Source of the DNA: Hyphomicrobiales bacterium | GTDB taxonomy: Bacteria; Pseudomonadota; Alphaproteobacteria; Rhizobiales; Rhizobiaceae | Reading direction: 5' to 3' | DNA length: 64,000 nt | Assembly (NCBI GenBank): GCA_900473805.1 | Contig: UCMS01000026.1 | Location: 1-64,000 of the forward strand | Part shown: positions 1 to 9,339 of the stretch, one piece after another | Layout of the letters: each line of letters begins with the position of its first letter | How positions within the stretch are numbered: the stretch's first letter is position 1 | Notes under the pieces: generated by a model | What the model was told of the DNA's origin: nothing | The model's database searches: none | Seen by the model: the letters and a program-made list of their open reading frames with translations, nothing else | Translations under genes and position numbers: made by a program

Positions 1-43
1 CCCATCGAGCCGCCGCCACACCACACCCTGAAAGGATAAGACC

Positions 44-292
44 ATGAAGACCATCATCTCCGCAGCCCTGATCTCGCTTGCCGCCGGTTCGGCCGCTTTC
101 GCATCCGTCCAGCCGATCCCGGGCTCGATCACCTATGACAACGCCAATGTCCAGCTGGAAAAGGCACCTGCTGGTTCGACCTTCTTCCACACCTTCTCCA
201 ACGGTGACGGCCGTGACGTCCGCGAAGTCTACAAGGTCAATGCCGACAAGTCGGTGACCCTCGTCAGCCGCACGCTCTCCAACGCTTCCTGA
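44..292 (+). CDS. small exported protein of unknown function
   Basis: The protein has 82 residues. A signal peptide is visible: a Lys at position 3, an Ala/Leu/Ile-rich core, and a likely cleavage site after Ala20, within AAFA-SVQP. The mature part is about 62 residues, polar, with no cysteine, so it should be soluble in the periplasm. The ATG is preceded by a good ribosome binding site (AAAGGA, about 8 nt upstream), and a strong terminator follows, so the gene looks monocistronic. I do not recognise a functional family; similar short exported proteins are common in rhizobia. Confidence 0.75.
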   Translation: MKTIISAALISLAAGSAAFASVQPIPGSITYDNANVQLEKAPAGSTFFHTFSNGDGRDVREVYKVNADKSVTLVSRTLSNAS

Positions 293-309
293 TCTTCAGG
301 GTGCGTGGG

Positions 310-343
310 GGCCCCGGGACCTAGGTCTCGGGGCCTTTTTTTT
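310..343 (+). terminator. rho-independent terminator of the small exported protein
   Basis: The arms are 12 bp (GGCCCCGGGACC and GGTCTCGGGGCC, with one G-T wobble), the loop is two bases, and a run of eight T follows directly. It lies 18 nt after the stop codon. Confidence 0.9.
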
Positions 344-667
344 GTGTCTAGGGAAGAGAATGACTGCCGGGTCTAAGCCCTTGTCAACACGTCTGCCGCC
401 AGCGGTATCAGTGATGCGCAAAACCTGTTTTCACGGCCACAAAACTAATATCTATTGATTTTATAGAAAATAACCGATAGTGATCATCAGCCAAGATCCA
501 GCCTGTTCCGCTGGCCGCCCTGTCGCACGCGATCGACGGGACGAAATCGCGCATATGCGTGTTCGCGTAGAGAGATTTGCTCTCCTTATCCGCCCAGTTG
601 AAAGGCGATTCCTGTCCTGAGGCTGCGTTCGCGGCGATAATCCGGAACAGTCAGCAGGATTATCGTG
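344..667. other. gene-free leader region upstream of cysH
   Basis: About 320 bases hold no convincing gene on either strand. The stretch around 440-480 is clearly AT-rich compared with its surroundings and is the likely place for the promoter of the cys operon. I could not identify a defined operator. AGGA at about 656-659 is the likely ribosome binding site for cysH. Confidence 0.5.
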
Positions 668-1414
668 ATGCCTTCATCCAGTGCCGCAGAATTTGCCATC
701 TCCCTCGACAGCCAGCTTGCCTCGCTCAGCCTCGAGGAACGCCTGCGCATGGTCGCCGGGCTCGACGGCCGCGCCGTTTTTACCACCTCGCTCGGCATCG
801 AGGACCAGGTGATTACCGCAGCGATCGGTCTTGGCCAGTTGCCGGTCGAGGTGTCGACGCTCGAAACCGGTCGTCTGTTTAAGGAAACGGTCGATCTCAT
901 TGCCGAAACCGAAGAGCGCTTCGGCATGACGATCAAGCGCTTTCATCCGCGCCAGGACGATATCGACGCCTATGCGGCGAAGTATGGTTTGAACGGTTTT
1001 TATGAAAGCGTCGAAGCGCGGCATGCCTGCTGTCATGTGCGCAAGCTGGTTCCACTCGCCGAGGCGCTTGCCGGCGCCCGCTTCTGGATCACGGGCTTGC
1101 GCCGCTCCCAGTCTGGCAACCGTGCGGCCACGCCCTTTGCCGAATATGACGCCGAGCGGGACCTGATCAAGGTGAACCCGCTGGCCGACTGGTCGATCGA
1201 GGACATCAACGCCTATGTCGAGGCCGAGAGCGTGCCGACCAATCCGCTGCACAAGCGCGGCTACCCCTCGATCGGCTGCGAGCCCTGCACGCGCGCCATC
1301 AAGCCGGGTGAGCCGGAGCGCGCGGGTCGCTGGTGGTGGGAGAATGACGAGAAGCGCGAATGCGGCCTGCATGTTCCGGAGGCCGCGTCCTCTGCGATCC
1401 CGACGCCGGCTTGA
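668..1414 (+). CDS. cysH: adenylyl-sulfate (APS) reductase, [4Fe-4S] type
   Basis: It reduces activated sulfate to sulfite with thioredoxin or glutaredoxin in the cytoplasm. The protein has 248 residues. The cysteine pattern that marks the APS-specific, iron-sulfur form is complete: Cys121-Cys122 and Cys204-x-x-Cys207 as cluster ligands, and the mobile catalytic Cys232 in an ECGLH motif near the C-terminus. E. coli-type PAPS reductases lack the four cluster cysteines. This fits the operon, which carries cysD and cysN but no separate cysC kinase. A GTG directly before the ATG at 668 is a possible alternative start; the ATG has the better spacing to AGGA. Confidence 0.93.
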   Translation: MPSSSAAEFAISLDSQLASLSLEERLRMVAGLDGRAVFTTSLGIEDQVITAAIGLGQLPVEVSTLETGRLFKETVDLIAETEERFGMTIKRFHPRQDDIDAYAAKYGLNGFYESVEARHACCHVRKLVPLAEALAGARFWITGLRRSQSGNRAATPFAEYDAERDLIKVNPLADWSIEDINAYVEAESVPTNPLHKRGYPSIGCEPCTRAIKPGEPERAGRWWWENDEKRECGLHVPEAASSAIPTPA

Positions 1415-1436
1415 ACTGAGACATCCCTTCAGGCTG

Positions 1437-1504
1437 CCCCTCATCCCCCTGCCGGGACCTTCTCCCCGCAGGCGGGGAGAAGATGGCGGTAGCCAGATGA
1501 GGGG
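1437..1504. repeat. palindromic intergenic element (RIME/RPE-like)
   Basis: This is a nested inverted repeat between cysH and cysD. The outer arms are CCCCTCAT and ATGAGGGG. The inner arms are perfect, 11 bp (CTTCTCCCCGC and GCGGGGAGAAG), separated by two bases. Elements of this form are scattered between genes in rhizobial chromosomes. In an operon transcript it would fold into a stable hairpin and could affect mRNA stability. Confidence 0.75.
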
Positions 1505-1554
1505 CGAAGCGACAGAAGATTAAGGGCGACGGCCCAACGAAAGAAGCAGAGACC

Positions 1555-2511
1555 ATGCACGTACACACATCCGAATTCGATCCGCATTCCAAGGATCCCG
1601 TGACCAAGCCGCCGCTCGACCCGCATCTGAAGGCGCTCGAGAACGAAGCCATCTATATCTTCCGCGAAGTGGCTGCCGAGTTCGAAAAGCCGGTCATGCT
1701 CTATTCGATCGGCAAGGATTCGTCCGTGCTCCTGCATCTGGCGCGCAAGGCCTTCTTCCCCGGCCGCGTGCCCTTCCCGCTGCTCCACATCGATACCGGC
1801 TGGAAGTTCCCCGAGATGATCGCGTTTCGCGATGCCACGGCGGAAAAGTTCGATCTCGACCTGATCGTGCACACCAATCCGCGCGGCAAGGAAGAGGGCA
1901 TCGGCCCCTTCACCCACGGCTCGGCCTATCATACCGACGTGATGAAGACGGAAGCCCTGCGCCAGGCACTCGACGCCGGCAAGTATGACGCGGCCTTCGG
2001 CGGCGCGCGGCGCGACGAAGAGGCTTCCCGCGCCAAGGAGCGCATCTATTCCTTCCGCACGCCCGACCACAAATGGGACCCGCGCAACCAGCGTCCTGAA
2101 CTCTGGAACATCTATAACGGCATGATCCGCCGCGGCGAGAGCGTGCGCGCCTTCCCGCTGTCGAACTGGACCGAAGTCGACATCTGGCGCTACATCCAGG
2201 CCGAAAACATCGAGCTGCCGCCGCTCTACTATGCGAAGAAGCAGAAGTATGTGGAGCGCGACGGCATGCTGATGTGGGCCGAAGACCCGCGCTTCGAGGC
2301 CTTGCCCGGCGAGCAGATCCAGGAAGGCATGCTGCGCTTCCGCACCCTCGGCTGCTGGCCGCTGACCGGCGGCATCCGCTCCCATGCGACCACCCTCGAC
2401 GAGGTGATCGCCGAACTCGAAATCGCCACCGTCTCCGAACGCCAGGGCCGCGCCATCGACCGCGACCAGGCCGGATCGATGGAAAAGAAGAAGCGCGAAG
2501 GATATTTCTGA
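1555..2511 (+). CDS. cysD: sulfate adenylyltransferase subunit 2 (CysD)
   Basis: This is the catalytic subunit of ATP sulfurylase. It forms APS from ATP and sulfate, driven by GTP hydrolysis in CysN. The 318-residue protein is of usual length (about 300) and carries the PP-loop SIGKDSSV at residues 51-58 after the family sequence [12 protein letters not shown]. The C-terminal KKKREGYF ending is typical. It is the second gene of the cys operon: it follows cysH after a palindromic element, and its stop lies one base before the cysN start, so the two subunits are probably translationally coupled. Confidence 0.96.
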   Translation: MHVHTSEFDPHSKDPVTKPPLDPHLKALENEAIYIFREVAAEFEKPVMLYSIGKDSSVLLHLARKAFFPGRVPFPLLHIDTGWKFPEMIAFRDATAEKFDLDLIVHTNPRGKEEGIGPFTHGSAYHTDVMKTEALRQALDAGKYDAAFGGARRDEEASRAKERIYSFRTPDHKWDPRNQRPELWNIYNGMIRRGESVRAFPLSNWTEVDIWRYIQAENIELPPLYYAKKQKYVERDGMLMWAEDPRFEALPGEQIQEGMLRFRTLGCWPLTGGIRSHATTLDEVIAELEIATVSERQGRAIDRDQAGSMEKKKREGYF

Positions 2512-2512
2512 G

Positions 2513-3991
2513 ATGACCGCTGTCGCCAATACCGCCCTTGCCGCAGAGGCACCTCACACCGAAGCCGCACCTGTCATCCGCGACGCGCGTCCGCTGCGTC
2601 TGATCACCTGCGGCTCCGTCGACGACGGCAAGTCGACACTGATCGGCCGCCTGCTGTGGGACACCAAGGCCGTCAAGGAAGACCAGGCCGCGACCCTGCG
2701 CCGCGATTCCGGCCAGCAGAACGATCTCGGCCTCCCGGATTTCGCCCTGCTGCTCGACGGACTGCAGGCCGAGCGCGAACAGGGCATCACCATCGATGTC
2801 GCCTATCGCTATTTCGCCACCGACCGCCGCTCCTTCATCGTTGCCGACACCCCCGGCCACGAGCAGTATACCCGCAACATGGCGACCGGTGCCTCGACGG
2901 CGGATCTGGCGATCCTGCTGGTGGATGCCCGCGCCGGCCTGCTTGAGCAGACCCGTCGCCATGCGACCATCGCCTCGCTGATGGGCATCAAGCAGTTCGT
3001 GCTCGCTGTGAACAAGTTCGACCTCGTTTCCTACGACAAGGCCGTCTTCGACCAGATCAGCACCGAGTTCAAGGCACTGGCGCTGTCACTCGGCGTGCGC
3101 CAGGTGACCGCGATCCCGATGTCGGCGCTGAAGGGTGAAAACGTCGTCTATTCCGGCAAGGCGGTGATCCCTTGGTATGAAGGCCCGACGCTGGTCGAGA
3201 CGCTCGAACTCGCCACCCTGCGCTCCGGCCAGTCGACCGGTTTCCGCCTGCCCGTGCAGCGCGTCTCGCGTCCGGGCGAAAGCTTCCGCGGCTATCAGGG
3301 CACGGTTGCCGGTGGTGCGGTAAAGCCCGGCGACAGTGTCGCGATCCTGCCCTCCGGCCAGGTGGCCAATGTCAAGCAGATCGTCACCTTCGACCTGGTG
3401 CGCAACGCAGCCGTTGCCGGTGACGCGATCACGCTGGTGCTCGACCGCCAGGTGGATGTGGCACGCGGCGACATGATCGTTTCGCTCGATGCGCAGCCGC
3501 AGACCGGCCTTGCCTTCGATGCGCAGATTGTCGCCCTGCAGCCTGATGGCATCGTGCCCGGCAAGCGTTACTGGCTGAAGGCCGGTTCGCGCCGCCAGCG
3601 CGTGCAGGTGCAACCGGTGCAGCAGCTGGATCTCAAGTCCGGCAAGTGGCAATCGGCCGAGATGCTGCAGATGAACGCCATCGGCAAAGTGCATCTCTCC
3701 TTCGACGAGACCGCAATCTTCGACCCCTATGAGCAGAACCGCGGCACCGGCGCCTTCATCCTGATCGACCCGGACACGAACAACACCGTTGCCGGCGGCA
3801 TGATCACGGCAAAGCGTACGGATCTCGGCGGGCTGAACGCCCATGAGGGCCGGGTCATCCTGTCGCTGCCGGCAGATCTCGCCGAACAACTGCTTGCCAC
3901 CGAACTGCTTGCGAGCCGCCGCGACGAGGTCGAGACCCGCCGGGTTACGACGACCGCAGCCCGTCAGCTGCTTGACGATATCGACGGCTGA
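2513..3991 (+). CDS. cysN: sulfate adenylyltransferase subunit 1, GTPase (CysN)
   Basis: This EF-Tu-like GTPase partner of CysD couples GTP hydrolysis to APS synthesis. The GTPase motifs are all present: P-loop GSVDDGKST at residues 34-42, DTPGHE at about 112-117 and NKFD at about 167-170, followed by two beta-barrel domains. At 492 residues the protein ends after the CysN part. The C-terminal APS kinase domain of the CysNC/NodQ fusion is absent, which agrees with a CysH that uses APS directly. The start is one base after the cysD stop, and a strong terminator follows 30 nt downstream. Confidence 0.95.
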   Translation: MTAVANTALAAEAPHTEAAPVIRDARPLRLITCGSVDDGKSTLIGRLLWDTKAVKEDQAATLRRDSGQQNDLGLPDFALLLDGLQAEREQGITIDVAYRYFATDRRSFIVADTPGHEQYTRNMATGASTADLAILLVDARAGLLEQTRRHATIASLMGIKQFVLAVNKFDLVSYDKAVFDQISTEFKALALSLGVRQVTAIPMSALKGENVVYSGKAVIPWYEGPTLVETLELATLRSGQSTGFRLPVQRVSRPGESFRGYQGTVAGGAVKPGDSVAILPSGQVANVKQIVTFDLVRNAAVAGDAITLVLDRQVDVARGDMIVSLDAQPQTGLAFDAQIVALQPDGIVPGKRYWLKAGSRRQRVQVQPVQQLDLKSGKWQSAEMLQMNAIGKVHLSFDETAIFDPYEQNRGTGAFILIDPDTNNTVAGGMITAKRTDLGGLNAHEGRVILSLPADLAEQLLATELLASRRDEVETRRVTTTAARQLLDDIDG

Positions 3992-4021
3992 GTTCTCGGC
4001 CTCAAACACGACCCCAGATCC

Positions 4022-4049
4022 TGGCCCGCCCTTCGGCGGGCCATTTTTC
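4022..4049 (+). terminator. terminator of the cysHDN operon
   Basis: A perfect 9-bp stem (TGGCCCGCC and GGCGGGCCA) with a CTTC loop is followed by TTTTTC. Confidence 0.9.
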
Positions 4050-4064
4050 TTGATAGATATCAAG
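4049..4064. promoter_or_regulatory. inverted repeat upstream of the MerR/B12 regulator, possible operator
   Basis: CTTGATA-GA-TATCAAG has perfect 7-bp arms and lies about 75 nt upstream of the regulator start, in the only AT-rich part of the gap. CarH/LitR-type regulators usually repress their own promoter, so this is a candidate autoregulatory site. That assignment is inference. Confidence 0.4.
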
Positions 4065-4136
4065 AATAGCCGATACACTTCCGCGCAAGTTTTTTGCGGT
4101 ATTCTAATACACAAATGGAAGGAGGCTTGCGACAGG

Positions 4137-5030
4137 ATGAATGTGAAGCCGTGCGGGGAGAATGATGGCCAGACGCTGTTGAGCCTCGCTGAGGTGCTTT
4201 GCGCCAGTGGCGTCAGCAAGCTCGTTCTCCATGCCTGGGAACGCCGTTACGGCCTGGTGCCCATACAGCGCAGCGAAACAGGGCGTCGATTCTACACCGC
4301 CGAACAGGCGGAGCGGCTGCGGCTCCTCAAGGTCTGCAGCGATGCGGGACATCGGATCGGCACGCTGATAGGGCTGCCTCTCGATGATCTCCAACGGATT
4401 GAAATGGCGGAGATCGCGCGCGGGCGCAACGCGCCGCTGATTGCCGCCATCCGAGCCATGAACGGCGAAGCCTTTCGCGCCAGGCTGCTGACACGCTTGC
4501 AGGCTGAGGGGCCGGAGGTTTTTCTCGAGGCTACCGTCCTCCCCTTGCTGCGGGAGATCGGGGTGCTGTGGTCGGACGGTACTCTCTCCATCGCTGCTGA
4601 ACATCTGGCGACGGCAAAGGTCAAACGCATCCTCGGGAGCCTTCTCGATGACTGTCCTGTCGCGCCAGACGATGCACCCCGCATGATTACGGCGACGCTG
4701 AGCGGCGAGGAACACGATATCGGTGCGCTCGGGGCAGCCCTTGTGGCCCGCCTGCATGGCTGGAACAGCCTGTGTCTGGGAGCCAACATGCCTCCGGAAG
4801 AGGTTGCAGCGGCGGCAGCGGCCCGGGGAGCCCGATGCGTTTGCGTGAGTGCCGTCAACGGCAAACCGGCGCAGCTGGAAACGACCCTGCGCATATTGCG
4901 TGGCCTGCTTGCGAAGGATGTTCTTCTGGTGACGGGCGGGGTGGCCTATGGCGCCCTCAAGCCCCCAGCCGACGTGCTCTACCTGCCGCATTTTGACGCC
5001 TTCCGGCACTTTCTGCAAAACAATCGCTGA
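4137..5030 (+). CDS. MerR-family regulator with cobalamin-binding domain (CarH/LitR type)
   Basis: The protein has 297 residues in three parts. An N-terminal MerR-type winged helix covers about residues 12-80 and includes WERRYG and GRRFY. A helical middle domain carries W145 followed nine residues later by Glu155-His156, the W-x9-EH signature of CarH/LitR light sensors. A Rossmann-like B12-binding domain carries E191-x-H193-x-x-G196, in which the histidine is the lower cobalt ligand. Known members bind adenosylcobalamin, repress in the dark and release DNA in light. I infer the same chemistry here; the target genes are not evident. The ATG has GGAAGGAGG about 11 nt upstream. A chemoreceptor follows but is not clearly co-transcribed. 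Confidence 0.85.
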   Translation: MNVKPCGENDGQTLLSLAEVLCASGVSKLVLHAWERRYGLVPIQRSETGRRFYTAEQAERLRLLKVCSDAGHRIGTLIGLPLDDLQRIEMAEIARGRNAPLIAAIRAMNGEAFRARLLTRLQAEGPEVFLEATVLPLLREIGVLWSDGTLSIAAEHLATAKVKRILGSLLDDCPVAPDDAPRMITATLSGEEHDIGALGAALVARLHGWNSLCLGANMPPEEVAAAAAARGARCVCVSAVNGKPAQLETTLRILRGLLAKDVLLVTGGVAYGALKPPADVLYLPHFDAFRHFLQNNR

Positions 5031-5225
5031 TCCGTCCTGCCGAGGATCAATCGCCCGCAACACCCTGCGGGTCATTGCGGCTGCGCGCCTGACCGAGGCG
5101 CCAAAGATATACAAAATAGCGTCGTATTAGCATATTCTTTATTTCCTGTCGATATTTTCCTGAATTCTAACGTAGCCGCCGGCGACAAAGCTCTTCTGCG
5201 TCCGGCCAGTCGAATAGGATGGAAC

Positions 5226-6932
5226 ATGGGAATTGCCTCGTTCATGAACGCGAAGACCACCGCCAAAACGCTGGCGTTGGAAGCATTACAGGCGAATGTG
5301 ATGGTCGCAGATGCGAAGCTGAACATCACGTACATGAACCCGGCCGTGATTGACCTGCTCAAGGAGGCGGAAGCCGACCTGAAGAAAGAACTGCCGAAAT
5401 TCAGCGTCGCCACGCTGATCGGCAGCAATATCGACGTCTTTCACAAGAACCCGTCGCATCAACGCAACATGCTGGCGGCGCTCAAGCAACGGCATAGCGC
5501 GACCATCACCGTCGGTACGCGCGTGTTCGACCTTCTGGTGACGCCGCTGAAGGAAGGGGCCAAGACGGTTGGCTTCGTGGTGGAATGGGCCGATGCAAAG
5601 GCGCGATTGCTCAATCTCGATTATGCAGCACAGATCGCGGCCATCAGCCGTTCGCAGGCGATCATCGAGTTCACCGTCGACGGTCGCGTGATGACCGCGA
5701 ACGACAACTTTCTGAAGCTGATGGGCTATAGCCTGAACGAGATCGTCGGCCTGCACCACAGCACCTTCGTCGACAAGGAGCACCAGGCTTCCGAGGACTA
5801 CAAGGCGTTCTGGACGGCGCTGCGCGAAGGCCGCTATCAGGCCGCCGAGTTCAAGCGCAAGACCAAGGACGGCCGCGAGGTGATCATCGCCGCCTCCTAC
5901 AATCCGATCCTCGACATTCACGGCAAGGTGGTCAAGATCGTGAAGTTCGCCACCGATGTCACCGAACGGGTGAAGACGGTGGGCGCACTGGGCGAGGCTC
6001 TGAAGCGGCTTTGCTCCGGCGATTTCGGTTTTCAGCTCACAGAACCTTTCGCACCGGAATTCGAATTCCTGCGCCATGACCTCAACCGCTCGGTCTCGCA
6101 GCTCTGCGATACCTTCAAGGAGATTTTCACGAGCGTCGAGGTGATCGGCCAGGGAACCCGCGAAATCGGCCAGGGCGTGGGCGACTTGTCGAAACGGACC
6201 GAGGCCCAGGCCGCGAGCCTCGAGGAAACGGCGGCAGCGCTGGAAGAGATTACCTCCAACGTGACCGCTTCGGCGCAGCGCGCCCAGGAGGCCCGCGACG
6301 TGGCCGGCAATGCCAAGGCCAATGCGGAAACATCCGGCGATGTGGTGGCACAGGCCGTGGATGCCATGAGCCGGATCGAAGAGTCCTCCTCCAAGATCTC
6401 CAACATCATCGGCGTGATCGACGAGATCGCGTTTCAGACAAATCTTCTGGCGCTGAATGCCGGGGTAGAGGCCGCGCGCGCTGGTGAAGCCGGCCGCGGC
6501 TTTGCAGTGGTGGCCCAGGAAGTGCGGGAACTCGCCCAGCGCTCGGCCAAGGCGGCAAAGGAGATCAAGGACTTGATCCACAATTCCGCAACCGAGGTTT
6601 CGACCGGGGTGAAATTGGTGAGCGACACCGGCGGGGCGCTGCGCACCATTTCCAAGCTGATCGTCGACATCAACGACCACGTGGTCGCGATCTCCACGGC
6701 AGCCCGCGAGCAATCGACGGGCCTCGCAGAGGTCAATGTCGCGGTCAACGGGATGGACCAGACAACACAGCAGAACGCCGCCATGGTCGAAGAGAGCAGC
6801 GCGGCTGCATCCACGCTCGCCAGCGAGGCGATGAAACTGCGCGGCATGATCGGCCAGTTCAATCTCGGCAAACAGCAGCACCAATCCGGCGGATGGAGCG
6901 AGCAGCACCGTGCCGTGGGCCGCGCGGCCTGA
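5226..6932 (+). CDS. soluble methyl-accepting chemotaxis protein with two PAS domains
   Basis: This chemoreceptor should pass signals to CheA/CheW. The 568-residue protein has no transmembrane segment, so it is cytoplasmic. Two PAS folds occupy about residues 15-115 and 140-250. A short HAMP-like linker follows, then the signalling coiled coil (about 300-540) with the conserved hairpin tip [19 protein letters not shown] near residue 400. The C-terminus lacks a CheR-binding pentapeptide. PAS domains in such receptors often sense redox state or bind haem or flavin, but no ligand can be read from the sequence. The ribosome binding site GGATGG lies a few bases before the ATG. The gene stands alone, away from any che cluster in this window. 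Confidence 0.9.
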   Translation: MGIASFMNAKTTAKTLALEALQANVMVADAKLNITYMNPAVIDLLKEAEADLKKELPKFSVATLIGSNIDVFHKNPSHQRNMLAALKQRHSATITVGTRVFDLLVTPLKEGAKTVGFVVEWADAKARLLNLDYAAQIAAISRSQAIIEFTVDGRVMTANDNFLKLMGYSLNEIVGLHHSTFVDKEHQASEDYKAFWTALREGRYQAAEFKRKTKDGREVIIAASYNPILDIHGKVVKIVKFATDVTERVKTVGALGEALKRLCSGDFGFQLTEPFAPEFEFLRHDLNRSVSQLCDTFKEIFTSVEVIGQGTREIGQGVGDLSKRTEAQAASLEETAAALEEITSNVTASAQRAQEARDVAGNAKANAETSGDVVAQAVDAMSRIEESSSKISNIIGVIDEIAFQTNLLALNAGVEAARAGEAGRGFAVVAQEVRELAQRSAKAAKEIKDLIHNSATEVSTGVKLVSDTGGALRTISKLIVDINDHVVAISTAAREQSTGLAEVNVAVNGMDQTTQQNAAMVEESSAAASTLASEAMKLRGMIGQFNLGKQQHQSGGWSEQHRAVGRAA

Positions 6933-6986
6933 GGCCCTTCGGGGCCTGGATCCGCGACAAACCGCCCGCTCCCGCTACGCCGCCGA

Positions 6987-8045
6987 TCAGCACATCGGCG
7001 GCTGTGGTGTCGTGCGCGCGGTGGACTGGCGCGGGATAAGCTGGAAGCCGAGATCGATCACCGTTGCCGGCTGGCGGCCGTCGCCGGTGGCCCGGATCAA
7101 GAGATCAGCGGCACGATAGCCGATTTCGTAGCGCGGCAGGCGGACCGACGTCAGCGACGGATAGGCCACGCCCGCATAATCGAAATCGTTGAAACCGCAA
7201 ATGCCGAATTCGGTGGGCACGCGGCGTCCGCGCCGCTGGCACTCGAACAGGGCGCCAAGCGCGAGGTCGTCGCTGTGGCAGAAGGCGGCATCGGCCTGTG
7301 GGAACGCTGTCAGCAGCCGGTCGAGCAGGTGGGCGCCAAGACCGACGCTGGTGTAGCTGTCGATCGACAGGACGAGATCGGGATCGAAGAGCCCTTCCGC
7401 CTCCAGAACCGCCTTAAATCCATCCAGACGGCGCTGCGCCCGCGTGTCCCAGCGGGCGCCCAACATGGCGATGCGCCTGTAACCTTGGTCAAGCAGGTGG
7501 CGGGTCGCCGCTTCCGCCGCCTGTCTGTGATCGATACCGACAGCCATTTCCGCCGGCGTGTGGCTGACATCCATAATCTCCACCACAGGACAGGGCGCAC
7601 GCCGCAGGAGTTCATCAAGCGCCGGATCATGCTGGAGGCCGACGTGAATAATGCCGGCTGGGTTCTGGGAGTAGAAAAAACGGAGCTTGCGCGCGTCATC
7701 CTCCCGGCCATCGCCGGGATTGGCATACTGGATCCGCAGATCTGTGGAGCGCACCCTGTCTTCGATGCCCCGCATCACGGCGATGAAGGCATAGCTGGTC
7801 AGACCCGGTGTCAGAACTCCAATCAGGCCGCTGTCCTTGCTGGCCAGCGCACGCGCGGCCATGTCCGGCACATAGCCCATCTGCTCGACGACCCGCAAGA
7901 TCGTCTCCCGCAAGGCAGGCGATACCTTTTCAGGCTCTCGCAGCGCACGCGACACGGTGATCGCGCTCACGCCAGCAGCCTGGGCGACATCCGAAAGCGT
8001 TACCTTTTCCTGGCGGTGCCGCCGCCGTCTGGTGCCTGGAATCAT
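6987..8045 (-). CDS. LacI-family transcriptional regulator
   Basis: The protein has 352 residues. A LacI-type helix-turn-helix follows a basic N-terminal tail (TLSDVAQAAGVSAITVSRAL, about residues 16-35), with the hinge helix region (MAARALAS) after it and a periplasmic-binding-protein-like sugar domain to the end. The overall sequence is closest in character to GntR/gluconate-type members of the family. No sugar transporter or catabolic gene lies next to it, so the effector and targets are unknown. It is convergent with the chemoreceptor gene. Confidence 0.88.
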   Translation of the reverse strand: MIPGTRRRRHRQEKVTLSDVAQAAGVSAITVSRALREPEKVSPALRETILRVVEQMGYVPDMAARALASKDSGLIGVLTPGLTSYAFIAVMRGIEDRVRSTDLRIQYANPGDGREDDARKLRFFYSQNPAGIIHVGLQHDPALDELLRRAPCPVVEIMDVSHTPAEMAVGIDHRQAAEAATRHLLDQGYRRIAMLGARWDTRAQRRLDGFKAVLEAEGLFDPDLVLSIDSYTSVGLGAHLLDRLLTAFPQADAAFCHSDDLALGALFECQRRGRRVPTEFGICGFNDFDYAGVAYPSLTSVRLPRYEIGYRAADLLIRATGDGRQPATVIDLGFQLIPRQSTARTTPQPPMC

Positions 8046-8324
8046 GATGTCAGCTTAGCAGATTCTTCAACCGATAGTAGATCGAATTCTCATCCATCGA
8101 TAATTCCGAACACACGTCTTGAAATATAGGATATTCTTAAATAACCGCAGGTGCAACAGCTTGTACCGGCAAAACCCAAGGTGGACGGGCATTTCGCTTT
8201 GTTATTTACTACAACTATAAGTGGGATTTACCAGTTTGACCTGCACATGCGCGCGGACGCCCGCAGCCTTGAACCGCCGGAGGAAAGGTACAGATCGGGG
8301 AACCGGACGTTCCGCACCCAGCGC
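8046..8324. other. gene-free region between LacI regulator and tRNA-Pro
   Basis: About 280 bases contain no supportable gene. The part at about 8050-8150 is AT-rich and should hold the promoter of the LacI-type gene. An open frame running through this region on the plus strand crosses the tRNA and shows no family resemblance. Confidence 0.4.
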
Positions 8325-8357
8325 AAAAACGAAAAAACCCCGCCGAAGCGGGGTTTT
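8325..8357 (-). terminator. terminator downstream of tRNA-Pro
   Basis: Read on the minus strand, this is CCCCGC, TTCG loop, GCGGGG, then TTTTTTCGTTTTT. It begins directly after the tRNA 3' end. Confidence 0.88.
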
Positions 8358-8362
8358 CAAGC

Positions 8363-8439
8363 TGGTCGGAGTGGAGTGATTCGAACACTCGACCCCCACG
8401 TCCCGAACGTGGTGCGCTACCAGACTGCGCTACACTCCG
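8363..8439 (-). tRNA. tRNA-Pro (CGG anticodon)
   Basis: The 77-nt gene includes a genomically encoded CCA. The acceptor stem is CGGAGTG paired with CACTCCG. The anticodon arm is CCACG-TTCGGGA-CGTGG, giving anticodon CGG. The T arm contains TTCGAAT. The discriminator base is A. Confidence 0.96.
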
Positions 8440-8865
8440 TGACCAGCGGCGCCTCTATAGACCAGCGTTTTTGCGAGTACAAGCAGGCTCGCGACAAAAT
8501 CACGACAGAAAGTCGAATTTTTTCACGAAGGCAGTGGAAAAGCCCGCATTTCCAGGGATTTGGCAGCAGGTGACGCGGATTGCCGAGTGCGCGCGGCGGT
8601 CTCACTTCGCTCGGCGGGATGTCGGCGCTGACGAATGGGCGGCCTCAAAACCCGCTCAAACCGCCGGGATTGGGCGTCGGCGCTCCGGGGGCCCGCTCCA
8701 GTTCGTTGCGCGGACGCATCAGGCAGAAATTTTGCAGTGCGTTGGGTGGAGGAACAATTTCCCCTCCGGCGTTTTCTCGCTAAAGGCAGGATGGATCGCG
8801 CGACCGGCAGCGCGCCGCAGACCAAGGCCGGCAGACGCACATTCAGGGTGCAAGGGGCAGCGACA
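8440..8865. other. gene-free region between tRNA-Pro and a lipoprotein gene
   Basis: About 425 bases contain no supportable coding sequence. Open frames that cross it lack family resemblance and a ribosome binding site. It must contain the promoters of both the tRNA (minus strand, right after 8439) and the lipoprotein gene. Confidence 0.4.
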
Positions 8866-9282
8866 ATGACATTCCGCAACATGTTGACGGCGGGCCTGGT
8901 GGCCGCTTTCGGATTGGCAGCCACAGGCTGCACGACCACGGGCGTTCCCAAGAACGAGGTCGAGGCGCGCTGGAACGGCCAGCAGGCCGGCGCCTTCTTC
9001 GCGCGGTTCGGACCTCCCGTCACCGATACGGCCGCCGGCAATGCAACGCTTTACACCTGGCGCGGCGGCAACAAGACCCGCGTGATCCCGGCCACCTACG
9101 AAGATCTCGGCAATGGCAAGAAGGGCAAGCTTCTGACCCAGGCGCGCACGCAGTATCTGCGCTGCGAGGTGCAGCTGACCGTCTCGCCGGACTATGTCAT
9201 CCGCGGCATCCGCACCGTGGTCGATCGGCCCGGCGTGGACGGTGGCAAGAGCTATTGCGCAGAATTCCTGGCGGCCGACTGA
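8866..9282 (+). CDS. small lipoprotein of unknown function
   Basis: The protein has 138 residues. It has a lipoprotein signal with a hydrophobic core followed by LAATGC, which makes Cys22 the lipidated residue. The mature part has two further cysteines (in LRCEV and SYCAE) that could form a disulfide, consistent with an envelope location. I see no enzymatic motif. The ATG at 8866 was preferred over longer in-frame starts because only this start puts the signal peptide at the N-terminus. A strong terminator follows 20 nt after the stop. Confidence 0.8.
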   Translation: MTFRNMLTAGLVAAFGLAATGCTTTGVPKNEVEARWNGQQAGAFFARFGPPVTDTAAGNATLYTWRGGNKTRVIPATYEDLGNGKKGKLLTQARTQYLRCEVQLTVSPDYVIRGIRTVVDRPGVDGGKSYCAEFLAAD

Positions 9283-9302
9283 ACGTTTCAGCCCGACATT
9301 TC

Positions 9303-9339
9303 AAAGCCTCCGGTCCATTCATGGGCCGGAGGCTTTTTC
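9303..9339 (+). terminator. terminator of the lipoprotein gene
   Basis: A 14-bp perfect stem (AAAGCCTCCGGTCC and GGGCCGGAGGCTTT) with a 6-nt loop runs into a T tract. Confidence 0.92.

Noticed and set aside
8151..8573. Plus-strand frame crossing tRNA-Pro
   Set aside because: It reads through the tRNA gene and its terminator, so it cannot be a normal gene.
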